A model generated the notes under the pieces. The model did no database searches and was not told the DNA's origin. It saw only the letters and a program-made list of their open reading frames with translations. The position numbers and the translations under genes were made by a program. Of a stretch of 64,000 nucleotides of DNA, positions 22,916 to 35,900 are shown one piece after another (position 1 is the stretch's first letter; each line of letters begins with the position of its first letter). The stretch covers positions 26,348,165 through 26,412,164 of the forward strand of contig OX424564.1 in the NCBI GenBank assembly GCA_949152475.1, written 5' to 3'. The DNA is from Terebella lapidaria. Its lineage: Eukaryota > Annelida > Polychaeta > Terebellida > Terebellidae.

Positions 22916-23689
22916 TACGAGCAATACTGTAGATCGGGACTGTTTAAGATCTAGGCGTACGAATCTGGGAGTGTGAGGGCATTGGATACGTCGCCTAAAA
23001 ATACTGAACTGAGCGTCGGAGTCTGTTCATCGCACAACGCTCCAAGAAAACCACTAGCGATGAGGCCTGATATCTGCCCCTGAAAATTATCCTAGACATG
23101 TTTGTTGAGGTCATACTACGTCTTGTGGGTTTGGTTGTCAGGTAAACAACTATTTTACAGCCCGGATTGGATCGGAGTTCGAATACTGTATTGTAACAGT
23201 GATGAGAAATAAATACGTTTCGATCAATATGATTCAACGGTTTCGACGAACACCAAACATGGCGAGATGTTTAGTTCTGAAAGATGTTAAGTAATGGACA
23301 TACTCTGCATGCCAGATTCTATAGCAAAATATCCGAGACGATACGCCAATATAGTAAGTTCTTCAATTCGGTGGCTCTGGCGCTTATGTCACTGATGACG
23401 TCACTGCAGATCCCACCACAGGACATTATACTGTCAACTACCAATAATTATCCAACCGAAGAAGGGGAATGTTTGTCATGTTTACCATATTGTTCAGCTG
23501 GTTATTAGGTTTATTATGCTAATACTACAGTTGTGCGGCGATTCGATTATTACAGAACATGTACATTAATACATTCGACATGAGACGACGTTTGGTTATG
23601 AACGAGTCGTTTCCATCCAGTCAAGTATTCTGACAGCATAGAAGCTCTCACGAACAAAACACACAGTGAAATGAGTCAAGATATTAGTT
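22916..23689. other. Intergenic, nothing supported
   Basis: A 74-codon frame at 23284-23508 has no recognised similarity. Confidence 0.35.
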
Positions 23690-24061
23690 GTCTTGCGGAA
23701 ATCTTAATAGAATGATCATATGCATTTCGGCACAATTCACTTCTCGAACCAATATGCGAATGATTATCAGAGGGTTTTTTGACAGTATGGGTTTTTGGGC
23801 TCATTCAATAATATGCATGAAGAATCACTTTAGAACTTGCTCCAAGAGCACGAAAGAAGTTATCTTGCAATAACTTGTCAGATACCATATGTTGTATCAT
23901 TTAGGGGGTGGGGTCAAGAGGCGCCCCTTTTTAAATCCAGAGAAAGACAGATTAATAAAGAAAAACAAATCAGTGATGAAACTGTGATCTGGGTCAATCT
24001 CACAACTGGGTTTCCTCTTTTCTGAAATTCTGTAACTGCCTTTGGTTACCTAATTTTTCAC
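23690..24061 (+). repeat. Duplicated segment, copy 1, left part
   Basis: Near-identical to 31096-31456 (AATATGCGAATGATTATCAG, GAGGCGCCCCTTTTTAAATC and TTTGGTTACCTAATTTTTCAC). It is cut here by the 5-kb element and resumes at 29061. Confidence 0.9.
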
Positions 24062-25464
24062 GGCTTGGCGGAAAAGGTGCGTCGCGCAAGTACTTCGCGC
24101 CGCGCGTCGCGTCGCGCCAACTACGTATCATTTGAATAGGCCTACGTGAATAGTATTATTCGCCGAGTACTAGATTCTAGATTTAGGCCTTGCCTGATTT
24201 TATGTCCATTATAGCCTATGTTGCTTCGGGTTTAATTGAAAATGCAGCACAGATGTGGACCTGGCTGAATCAATGAGTTCATTCACTTGAACACTTCATC
24301 AATCTCTATCTATGATATAATATACGAAATCGGCTCCGAGCTTCCGAAATTTGTGTTGACGGCTTTTGTACAAAAGTAACTGGTAACCATTCATCCCATC
24401 TCCTCGTGCAGCCGGTGGCAGCAGCTGGTCAACGCGTACACGGCACTTCGTACATACGGATGACATCGCGAGGCTTCAAATATTCGGCGAAGGTGAAGCG
24501 AAAGTAGGCCTAGAAATGGAATCAAGTTTCCTTATCCCGCTATCTGGCCAGGGATGTGAAGGGGATTCGAAAGTATGAAATTCAAATTTTCATGTGTACC
24601 CTGTCATAAACGAGGGGCTTAGCTCCATCCCCCCCCCCCCCCCCTTCAACCCACCCACATTGTGGTACAGCTGTGCTTAATTCAATCACTGTGTTTAGCC
24701 GCCAGAGAGAAAACAGTGTGATAATAATTTTAATTGATATAGATCTATCACCATTACCAAGTAATGCATTTCACAATGTGTGAATTACGTAGGGCCACAC
24801 TGAATATACATAAAATACGCACATATATATATTCATTGAGAAATATTTTTTGTATTCAACAGAATTTGAACAGAAATTAGTTTTGAGACAAATAAAATGA
24901 TTGAAAATGTGAAGGACTTAATCCCGTTCAGAAGATGTCTTGATTAGTTTGACACATTCTCAGTACTGGTATGCAATTAAATAAATATCTATATATTGCT
25001 GCGTTACAACTTTCAGAAGGAGTTTCCTCTTCTTCTCTTTCTCTTTCTTGGCATTTCTAAATATTGTGTTGATGTGATTAGTATTTTCTTGTGAAAAATA
25101 AATAAATTCAATTTATAATTTCGGTGTTCGACGGAGTTAAAAACTAAATGTACTCCCAACAGATAAATGATATAATAGTCGTCGTCTTTCAATGGAATGC
25201 CCTGGTAGATATGGGAGTGGGGGAGGGGGGGGGGGAGGCTTGACTCTTCTCTCGCACAAAATATACGCAGAGCCTGATACATGTTTGTTTTGAATTTCTA
25301 AATTGGTTTAATAAGTTGTTGAGCAGATGTGCACTTACTCCATCTGGTGTACAGTAGAAACAAATATAATTACACACTGGCTGCTCCTGATGACGCCAGT
25401 GTGGCTTCAGATATTAATGTTTGGTCGGGCTTTGTTTCTATTCTGAAGGTGTTTGATGTAAGGT

Positions 25465-25625
25465 TTTTATTGGTATCATCCAAATCTGGCTATAAGCGGT
25501 AATAGGTTGATAGATATATTACACTTAATAATGATGACATCTACTCGACCCACTCAGGGGGCTAATGTAAGTATCAACCTATCACGAACAACCCAACCAG
25601 ATTTTGATGATGACAATAAAAAACT
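25465..25625. repeat. Hairpin MITE
   Basis: TTTTTATTGGTATCATC..AAATCTGG on the left pairs with CCAGATTTTGATGATGACAATAAAAA on the right, with an inner TAGGTTGATA/TATCAACCTA pair. Confidence 0.7.
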
Positions 25626-26059
25626 TTAATAAAAACTCTTAGTTAATTCATACAAACGACAAGATTCTGATTTTTTTAGCTTTTATTATCAACTGAAATG
25701 TATGTATGTTTTTTATATGAATAATTATGGAGTTCACCATGCTGAGCATAGTATTGCTCAGATAATTACAACTTGTCCTCCTCTGTTGCTAATGCGCATG
25801 TAGACCTACAAGTATATCGCAGAGGCACACAAAACCAATATACACAATACCAGGGACAACTTTCACGCCAATAACATATTTTACTGTTGTTATTGTGTGT
25901 GCGTGCAATGTTGCAATGTATTGCTTGATCGTTTCTCCAGCGATATTGCAATAAATAAATAAAAATAAATAAATGAATTTTTAAATACATTTACTCAACT
26001 TGACCTGATTATCAATCTGCATGATTTCCAAATCGTTATTCATTATAAACCTACATAGG

Positions 26060-27886
26060 TACGGTGGCTTATTTCCGCCAAGTTCAATTTTTCAATTAAG
26101 AGTTTGCCCTTTTTAAATAAGCAATTTACTTTTTCATTTAGCAATTTGCACAAAATAATTTCGATTTTAGTTTTGCTATTTATGAATTTACTTTTTGGGA
26201 ATTAACAATTTGCCTTTTTTAATTTGCAATTTTCTTTTTTATTTAGCAATTTATGCAAAATAATTTCGAATTTAGTTTTTACATTTATGAATTTACTTTC
26301 TCAGAATTAACAATTTGCTTTTTTTATTTTGCAATTTACTTTTTTCTATTTATGAATTTACCTTTTTCAGAATTCACAATTTGCCTTTTTTAATTTGCAA
26401 TTTACTTTTTTTATTTAGCAGTTTGCACAAAATAATTTCGAATTCAGTTTTTCCATTTATGAATTTACTTTTGTGGAATTACCAATTTGCCCGTTTTAAT
26501 TTGCAATTTACTTTTTCTATTTACGAATTTACTTTTTCGGAATTAACAATTTGCTTTTTTAAATTTGCAATATACTTTTTGCTATTTACGAATTTACTTT
26601 CCTATTTAACAATTTGCACAAAATAATTTCGAATTTCGTTTTTTTATTTATGATTTTACTTTTTCGGAATTAACAATTTGCCCCTTTTAATTTGCAATTT
26701 AGTTTTTTATTTAACAATTTGCAAAAAATAATTTCCAATTTAGTTTTTCTATTTATGAATTTACTTTTCTGGAATTAACAATTTGCCTTTTTTAATTTGC
26801 AATTTACTTTTTTATTTAACAATTTGCACAAAATAATTTCGAATTTAGCCTTTCTATTTATGAATTTACTTTTTCGGAATTAACAATTTGCCTTTTTCAA
26901 TTTGCAATTTGCTTTTTTCTTATTTATGAATTTACCTTTTGTCGAATAAACAATTTACCTTCTTTAATTTACAATTTACTTTTTTATTTATCAATTTGCA
27001 AAAAATATTTTCGAATTTCCCTTTTCTATTTATGAATTTACTTTTGTGAATCACGTGACTGCGAGCCTCGCGATAGAGAAGAGCGGCTTCTGGCAAAATG
27101 TGGTCGTTCCTTCATGGTAACAACCACGAAATTTCAGCATGCGGATCTTTATGGGTCATTTTCCTTGTTTCTGGCGTACCACTGTCGTACATGCCAATGA
27201 CGCGAATAGCGACGGTAAATTCTCTGGTGTATTCTTGTGGGACACGTCAATGACGCCAATAGCGACAGTAAATTTTCTCGCGCACTACGGTCACTCACGC
27301 CAATGACGCCAATGGCGACATACCGCCGCTATTGGTGTCATTGATGTTAGCGAGAGTAGTATGCCAGATACTTTACCGTCAATATTGGCGTCATTGGCGT
27401 GATCCACAGTGGTACGCCAGAAAATTTACCGTCGCTATTAGCGTCATTGTCATGTCCCATAATATTAGGCCTGAAACTTTACCGTTGCTATTGGCGTCAC
27501 TGGCATTCGGGCTGATATGGAAATCGGGGAAAATGTCGCGTAAGTTACCATAAAGGGGTAAGCCAAATTGTTGAATAAAAAGTAAATTGCAAATCAAAAA
27601 AGGCAAATTGTTAATTCTGAAAAAGTAAATTCATAAATAGAAAATAGCAAATTGCAAATTGAAAAAGGCAAATTGTTAAGTCTGAAAAAGTAAATTCATA
27701 AATACAAAAAGTAAATTGCAAATTACAAAACGCAAATTGGTAATTCCAGAAAAGTAAATTCATAAATACAAAAACTAAAATCCAAATTATTTTGTGCAAA
27801 TTGCTAAATAAAAAAGTAAATTGCAAATTAAAAAAGGCAAACTCTTAATTGAAAAAAAGTTAACTTGGCGGAAATAAGCCACCGTA
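26060..27886. mobile_element. Foldback element with TACGGTGGCTTATTTCCGCC ends, 6-bp TSD
   Basis: Starts TACGGTGGCTTATTTCCGCC and ends with its exact inverse. CATAGG flanks both sides (26054-26059 and 27887-27892). The left arm is a degenerate tandem array of words such as TTTGCAATTTACTTTTT, TATGAATTTAC and GGAATTAACAATTTGCC. The right arm is the inverted, shorter array. The core at 27050-27550 contains inverted GACGCCAATAGCGACGGTAAA units and no ORF of note. Confidence 0.85.
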
Positions 27887-27950
27887 CATAGGCCCTAAGT
27901 ATGGTCTCAGAACTCATTTTTAACACACGAAAAAGGACATCGCACTGATG

Positions 27951-28135
27951 ATGGTTGCTAAGGGCGTAACTCACAGCCTAAAACTGTAATAAAAGTCCTC
28001 ATAACTTTGGAACTAATTATGATAATTGCACGCCGTAAAAACCACAATGATCAATTATCTTTATTTATTTATCTCGTACAAAGCTTTATAAAACCAGTTC
28101 TGCTTTAGGCTGTGAGTTACGCTCTTAGCAACCAT
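27951..28135. mobile_element. Short MITE with ATGGTTGCTAAG ends
   Basis: ATGGTTGCTAAGGGCGTAAC, continuing TCACAGCCTAAA, is mirrored by TTTAGGCTGTGAGTTACGCT, continuing CTTAGCAACCAT. Terminal repeats are about 32 bp around roughly 120 bp of unique sequence. No clear target duplication. Confidence 0.75.
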
Positions 28136-29088
28136 GGTTGCTAGAGGCAGTATCAAAGGAATGGTTGCTATGCTGGTGTACCACTCTATAATCATGGTAT
28201 AAATTTATATAGCTACATCTTCCGATAATATACATTTGTGATACCATACAAATCAACGTCAGAATGACACTCTTAATCACTAATTAAAATCAGTATCCCG
28301 GTGTGACGTCATGAATACTAATTATAATAGCTAATGAGGCAAAATATCAAAGTGAAAATATGGCCTATATTGCCCACAAAAAGTTTCATGTTTCGATAAC
28401 TAATGAAGATAAATCGATTTTGTAAAAAAAGAATCTGTTTATTTCAATGTGTTCTTCAATATAAAATATAAAATTCGAACATCTATTTTGACTTTACTTA
28501 GGCTTTATCGTGAACAATTATTGTAGTATTACTAAACGCTTTGCCCATAATGCAATCCTTTTGTAATACAGTACAGTATTCCCATACAGTATTCGTCGGT
28601 TGAATTACCACTATAGTTTTCACTCATTTCGCTTCGTCTTGCTTTCGTCTTTACCCCCAAGAGATTCCGAAGATGATCACCAGCCAAAAAATACAAACCG
28701 CAATTTACCAGAACTCTGTGTATACTAGTTTTAGTTTTGGTTTCATTTCGTACCTTCGCTTCGTCTTCGCCTGCACCAGTGTACTTCGCCCACTAGACAA
28801 AGCTAATCGCCAGATAGGCTAAGGTCACAGAAGAATCATTTTCGGTTCTTCTCTCCACACTGTATATTTTATGATTTTGCCAAAGTTCTATGTGCACTCT
28901 TGTACACGTCTTTGTCGGTGTAGACAGCCGTTTTATTATGAACTTCGTGCGTGGACTCTAGCCAAAGTTGCCAAACTTAATGTCTGCCATGTGGTGAACT
29001 TGTACCTAAAATCTGCTAGTTGGCGCGACGCGCGGCGCGACGCGCTTTTTCGGCCAAGCCATTTTTCACCAGGTATCCATGGCATTGG

Positions 29089-30428
29089 TACGGTGGCTCA
29101 TTACCGCCAATTACGTTCGCGTATTTCTCACCCCATTTATAATTACCACCTCATAATATTCACCGCGTTTATAATTTCCACCCCGTTTATAATTATCACC
29201 TCACAATTTTCACCCCGTTTATAATTTACACCCCGTTCATAATTATCACCTCAGAATTACCACCGCGTTTATAATTTCCACCCCGTTTATAATTATCACC
29301 TCAGAATTTTCACCCCGTTTATAATTTACACCCCGTTCATAATTATCACCTCAGAATTACCACCGCGTTTATAATTTCCACCCCGTTTATAATTATCACC
29401 TCACAATTTTCACCCCGTTTATAATTTACACCCCGTTCATAATTATCACCTCAGAATTACCACCGCGTTTATAATTTCCACCCTGTTTATAATTATCACC
29501 TCACAATTTTCACCCCGTTTATAATTTACACCCCGTTCATAATTATCACCTCAGAATTACCACCGCGTTTATAATTTCCACCCCGTTTATAATTATCACC
29601 TCAGAATTTTCACCCCATTTATAATTTACACCCCGTTTATAATTATCACCTCAGTGAAAATTGTGAGGTGATAATTAGAGATGGGGTGGATATTATAAAC
29701 TCGGTGAATATTGTGAGGTGATAATTATAGACGGGGTGGAAATTATGAATGCGGTGATATTTCTGAGGTGATAATTATAGATGGGGTGGATATTATGAAC
29801 TCGGTGAATATTGTGAGGTGATAAATATAGATGGGGTGGAAATTATGAACGCGGTGATAATTCTGAGGTGATAATTATAGATGGGGTGGATATTTTAAAC
29901 TCGGTGAATATTGTGAGGTGATAATTATAGACGGGGTGGAAATTATGAATGCGGTGATAATTCTGAGGTGGTAATTATAGATGGGGTGGATATTATAAAC
30001 TCGGTGAATATTGTGAGGTGATAATTATAGACGGGGTGGAAATTATAAACGCGGTGATAATACTGAGGTGATAATTATAGATGGGGTGGATATTATAAAC
30101 TCGGTGAATATTGTGAGGTGATAATTATAGACGGGGTGGAAATTATAAACGCGGTGATAATACTGAGGTGATAATTATAGACGGGGTGGAAATTATAAAC
30201 GCGGTGAATATTGTGAGGTGAAAATTATAGACGGGGTGGAAATTATAAACGCGGTGGTAATTCTGAGGTGATAAATATAGACGGGGTGGAAATTATAAAC
30301 GGGGTGAAAATTGTGAGGTGATAATTATGACCGGGGTGGAAATTATAAACGCGGTGAATATTGTGAGGTGATAATTATAGACGAGGTGAGAAATGCACGA
30401 ATATAATTGGCGGTAAAGAGCCACCGTA
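29089..30428. mobile_element. Foldback element with TACGGTGGCTCATTACCGCC ends, 6-bp TSD
   Basis: The left end TACGGTGGCTCATTACCGCC is mirrored by GGCGGTAAAGAGCCACCGTA. CATTGG occurs immediately outside both ends (29083-29088 and 30429-30434). The arms are tandem arrays of a roughly 45-bp unit (CACC(C/G)CGTTTATAATT and ATTATCACCTCA). They run forward to about 29655 and inverted from there to the right end, so nearly the whole element is one long imperfect hairpin. The tandem copy at 31470-31475 has a single CATTGG and no insert. No coding capacity. Confidence 0.9.
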
Positions 30429-30434
30429 CATTGG

Positions 30435-31090
30435 GGATACTGACGACAGGTCCTCTCACACAGGTTTTTGTTGTTGGTTCAAACCAACGAATACTGTGCC
30501 CAGGTGCCCCTACCTTTATGAAATAATGATAAGATCCTTTCGAAGAACATTTCAGCATCAGCACTTCATATCAGGTCGAACATAATGACTCGAAATGGTG
30601 AACATGAATAAATCCTTACACAAAAAACTGTCATGCTACATACATGTAAGTTATAGGCATCGGTGGTGGTGACAACAAAGTGTTTTTAGGTAACTGGACC
30701 TTTGGTCCGATAACCTATTGACGTGGCGTTGCGTCCGTCGTCGTCGTCCGTCATCGTCCGTCGTCGTCGTCGTCGTCCGTCTACATTTTATCTCTAAAGT
30801 TTACAATCGAATCTTACTGGATTTTTGCACAAAAATATCGAAAATGATTTCAACAAGGAGATATACGTTATTTTTTTTATTTTCACAATTATTTCGAAAT
30901 AGCTCTCATTTTTGACGAAAAACGGCCAATTTTGGATTTTGACGGCCGTTTTCTCAAAATTTGTTCAGTAACTTTTTTCCGATTGACGCATAACACTCCT
31001 CATATATACCACTGTGATGTGTAAAAGTTTCGTTGCCCTCGAATCGCTCGAAGTGGGCCATTTTGGCCCAAACTCGGCCCAAATGGGACT
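30435..31090 (+). repeat. Duplicated segment, copy 1, right part
   Basis: Continues the 23690-24061 segment after the two insertions (GGATACTGACGACAGGTCCT..). It includes a GGTAACTGGACCTTTGGTCC element start at about 30690 and ends at the tandem-duplication junction near 31091, where GGGACTTT runs into AATAGAATG. Confidence 0.85.
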
Positions 31091-31095
31091 TTTTT

Positions 31096-32110
31096 TTAAT
31101 AGAATGTTTATATGCATTTCAGCACAATTCACTCCTCGAACCAATATGCGAATGATTATCAGAGGGTTTTTTGACAGTATGAGTTTTTGGGCTCCTTTAA
31201 TAATATGCATGAAGAATCACTTTAGAACTTGCTCCAAGAGCACGAAAGAAGTTATCTTGCAATAATTTGTTGTCGGATACCATATGTTGTATCATTTAGG
31301 GGGTGGGGTCAAGAGGCGCCCCTTTTTAAATCCAGAGAAAAACAGATTAATAAAGGAAAACAAATCAGTGATGAATCTGTGATCTGGGTCAATCTCCCAA
31401 CTGGGTTTCCTCTTTTCTGAAATTCTGTAACTGCCTTTGGTTACCTAATTTTTCACCAGGTATCCATGGCATTGGAGATACTGACGACAGGTCCTCTCAC
31501 ACAGGTTTTTGTTGTTGGTTCAAACCAACGAATACTGTGCCCAGGTGCCCCTACCTTTATGAAATAATGATAAGATAGTCCTTTCGAAGAACATTTCAGC
31601 ATCAGCACTTCATATCAGGTCGAACATAATGACTCGAAATGGTGAACATGAATAAATCCTTACATAAAAAACTGCCATGCTACATACATGTAAGTTATAG
31701 GCATCTGTGGTGGTGACAACAAAGTGTTTTTAGGTAACCGGACCTTTGGTCCGATAACCTATTGACGTGGCGTTGCGTCCGTCGTCGTCGTCCGTCGTCG
31801 TCGTCCGTCTACATTTTATCTTTAAAGTTTACGATTGAATCTTACTGGATTTTTGCACAAAAATATCGAAAATGATTTCAACAAGGATATATACTTTATT
31901 TTTTTTATTTTCACAATTATTTCGAAATAGCTCTTATTTTTGACGAAAAACGTCCAATTTTGGATTTTGACGGCCGTTTTCTCAAAATCTGTTCAGTAAC
32001 TTTTTTCCGATTGACGCATAACACTCCTCATATATACCACTGTGATGTGTAAAAGTTTCGTTGTCCTCGAATCGCTCGAAGTGGGCCATTTTGGCCCAAA
32101 CTCGGCCCAA
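31096..32110 (+). repeat. Duplicated segment, copy 2 (uninterrupted)
   Basis: Full-length sister of copy 1 with neither insertion. At 31449-31475 it reads straight through both target sites. Confidence 0.9.
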
Positions 32111-32408
32111 ATGGGACTTTCCCATGTTAAATTCTCCCATGCTTTATAATGGGACACATTGCGCCTGACATCTTAGGAAATGATATATTATGCTGAATTT
32201 TCTCGTTACCTTGAATTTGACCTATGACCTCATTTTCGAAGTCAGAACACAAAATAGCCAATATCTTGATTATTATCAACTTTACAACTTAATAATCAAT
32301 CGTGAACATTTAGGAAATTGTATATACTAGTATGCTGAATATTTCCGGCAATATCTCCTGATTCTTTAGTAAACTTTAAAGATAATTCAGCAAAGGGCCG
32401 GTAACCTT
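31731..32408 (+). repeat. 'GGTAACC' dispersed element, complete ends
   Basis: Begins AGGTAACCGGACCTTTGGTC and ends AAAGGGCCGGTAACCTT. It contains GTCGTCGTCC repeats, TTTTTGACGAAAAACG and a single TTGAATTTGACCTATGACC unit. Confidence 0.8.
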
Positions 32409-32938
32409 AAAACCGCTAAGTGTTTATTATGCCAATGTCCATTGGAGGCGCGGATCTGTGAAGAGTGCCACACCATACAGTAATATCCTCGAAGTGATGT
32501 GCAAAAATCGACCAATCATCATTACAAGTGACGCATCTCTTCCACCCCCCCCCCCCCCCCACAAAAAAAAACCTCAGAAAGTCAAATAGTTTTTTTTTCT
32601 CGAGGATACATGTTATGACATAGGTAATGGAAACCAATTATTGCTCTGTGAATTAGTAATGTACATGTGTGCAGCACATGCCTTCCGCACCACATGTGAA
32701 TCAAGAAAATGCATCTAAATGTTGAAACATCAGAAAGTATATTATAACGCCGAGCAAATCAGTATAAACACCGAAATTTAAGAGGTACATGTGTTTGACA
32801 AAATCCTCTATAACTATTCCACTAGAGTATGTCTCTGTCATCTATTGCATATATTTACCAATGTTGTGATCATACATCATATGAATGGGCGTCCTGTACA
32901 ACCTGAATACCAACATGGTCTTCCAAATCGCCGTTGTG
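32409..32938. other. Intergenic with a poly-C tract
   Basis: A long C run lies at about 32545-32560. No gene supported. Confidence 0.35.
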
Positions 32939-35900
32939 TATGGAAGCATAGGCCCGTCAAAATTCAATATTTACGTCGCGTCATAATTATATTTAGGTAA
33001 CGACCTAAATATTTAGGGTCACACCTTTAATTCATTTAGGTAACAACCTAAATATTTACGTCCTGACGCAAATTGATTTAGGTCGCGACGTAAGTATTAA
33101 CGTCGCGACGTAAGTCGATTTAGGTAACGACCTCAAATCACATCTCGATGTAGAGTCGCGTTGTAAATCAGAACCGTCGAGTCGTAAATGAATTAGGTCG
33201 TTACCTAAATAGAATTACAACTGGACGTTATTATTTATGTCGTTACCTAAATCAACTTTCGTCGAGACCTAAATAATTGCGTTGTGTATCTAAATACCGA
33301 TGAGACGTAATTCGTCAAGCCGTAATTCACAGCCGTCAAGCCGTAAGTCAACCAATGAGATCGTCGAGGCGTAAATCAACCAATAAAATACATGCACACA
33401 AACCACGTGCTCCTTTTCTCATGTGGCATAAAGTTTCGTCGCTGACAAGCTCAACGGCAAACATCATGGACGATTCATCAGACGAATTCGAGCCCCACTG
33501 GATATGACGGTGCATATATGACGGTGTCATATTTGTGAAAAATTATAGGGCAGAATCAGATTACACCCGCCAATTGATAATAATTGCCTCCCATATCCCT
33601 ATCTGCAGTCCTTTGTACAAAATGCATCATTGCACTCCGATTGAAAGCCGAAAATGGCCAGTTTGAGCCATTTTGGCTCATTTGCACGAACTGACCCATT
33701 TCGAGCGATTCAGGGGCAACAAAACTTGGGGTCTGAAATGCAGTTCTCTGTGAAATTTGACACCGCAAAAAAGTGCATCTCATACATGTGCCCCCAAAAT
33801 GCTGTCAACCTATATTTAAATGTGTATTTCTGAGTTTGTAATAGAAATAGCTCTCAAAAGATACAAGACACTATCGAGTGGTGTTACAAGCCATGTTGAA
33901 AATTTAACATGTATTTCCCGACCTAAGATTTCTTATATATAAGAACACACATGACACTGATGACACTGATGACCTCTTATATGCATGTATCATAAATCAT
34001 TATCTGTCAAATTTTAGTGAAATCTTTCTCGCCATATTTCCCAAGAAAGTTTTTTTAAATAAGTTAAAATCTAAATCATCTTACAAACTGACATATTATA
34101 TACGTGGACCCATCTCCATTTTAATAACAAAAAGAAAAAAAGGAGGGTCACCGTGCCCGATTTTCCCGGAAAATTTAGCGCAACATATACAAATGGGCCC
34201 AAAATTGCACAAAAAGGCAAAAAAATACGTCATTTTCCTCTAGTTTTATAGTTGCAATCAAAGTTGCCAAGAAAACTTGCACGGTGACCCCCTATTTTCT
34301 TTTTGACATTAGAGCGTTGGGGCAAAGCCCCTAAACCCTCTACACTACATGTCTGTGTGCTGACTTTTTGATGGAGGTTTCATGCTAACCTATCGACGAC
34401 GGCCTGGCATGTAAACGTTTGGATACCTACTTCAAATGAGGATTTTCTTCGTCCTTGACATAAAATCTCTCGAATTAATGGGAAACTATTCTATTCCACA
34501 GATATATCAAGCATGAATCGATGTGCTAGGTTTGAGAAAATTACGTAAAATGTTCAAATTATCTAAAAACGTCCCAAAATGGCGGAGCCGATGGAAATTG
34601 ACGTTCCCAGAATGCAAAGCAAATTTTACCACAATCACGCGTATTTTGGAACACAATTTCTGTTCAGCAATTCGTGCATGCATACATATGCATGTGGGCA
34701 TCTGCGTGTGGACATTTTTGGCGTTATGAAGTAAACACAACGATTCGTTCGCGATGCCACGGCTACATTTACCGTAATTTGACGCATTTTATAACTTGAC
34801 AATTAAGCTGGTGTTCTGTGCTGGATTGCGAAATCTTTTTATTCTTAACTGGTATTTTAATTGGCCCAGTAAAGGCATGTGTTAGGCTATACCTGATGAT
34901 ATCAGATGCAGATATTCCTCATAATTTCCAATGTTTTGAGGATATTTTAATGAGGTTCCATATCATTTCAGCAGGCGTATCTGTTCCATTGATCGATTTT
35001 AAAATAAATGTTTACTTATATGTAATATGAATGAAGTAGGCCATGTTTTTTTATCCTAGTATACGGAAATGAATTGGAATCATGTAGGGGATAAAATGAT
35101 GGCTTCTTCTTTTTTTTTTGGGGGGGGGGGGTAACGTTGTGTAAGATACATTCAGCTGTCGTGGTGTTGATGATGTGCCCAAGCTCTAATGTCGTATTCC
35201 GCAGTTTGCTGCATTTTCTTGTTGTCATTAAAATGGGGATTGGTTCGTGCATAAAATACGTCAGTTTGGGGAGATTATTCGCATTTCTACTGATTTAAAA
35301 AAAAACTTCCGATGGAAAAATAGCGAAACAATCACTAAAATTTGACAGATAATGACTTGTGATATATACATATAATGGAGGAATCCATCTAAAAATTATT
35401 CTTGGTGATCGGAGTTATGTGTGTCAGATGTGTGTTCTTATATGTCAGGAGTGTTAGGTCATGGAATGTATTTTTATTTTTCACCCCTTTCCTAGATCTA
35501 CTTCACTTCAGTAGCGAACCACTTAGGCTACTATTGAAATATGTGTGGGGGGGGGGGGGGTAAAAATAAAAGAACGTTATGATGTGTCGGGCTGTGTACT
35601 GAGCTTTGAGTGCATGGATGGTAGCCATTACTATGCCTGGGATAAATAGTTACGGCTAATGGATGGGGACAAAATTCCGGGAAATATAGGCCTATACAAT
35701 ATGTCACCTTGTGTCATGAACGTGAAGTCGGAAACACAAACGCGATTCTGCGTTTTAAGGAAAACCATAATATTTTACAGTGAAGCCTAAAACTCAGAAC
35801 TACAAATGTAGGTGGTTTGTGTGCATGTATTTGATTTGTTGATTTACGCCTCGACGATCCCATTGGTTGACTTACGGCTTGACGGCTGTGAATTACGGCT

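Larger units (their letters stand above)
24062..29060. mobile_element. 5.0-kb TIR transposon with 9-bp target duplication (Mutator-like?)
   Basis: ATTTTTCAC at 24053-24061 is repeated at 29061-29069. The element begins GGCTTGGCGGAAAAGG.GCGTCGCGC and ends with the inverse (GCGCGACGCGC..TTTTTCGGCCAAGCC). The terminal repeats extend about 50-60 bp, to a shared GCGCCAACTA. The tandem copy at 31.1-32.1 kb has the uninterrupted site TAATTTTTCACCAGGTATCC, which proves an insertion. A 9-bp duplication fits Mutator-like elements. No transposase frame is visible, so it is non-autonomous, and it carries the 26.06-kb foldback element within it. Confidence 0.85.
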
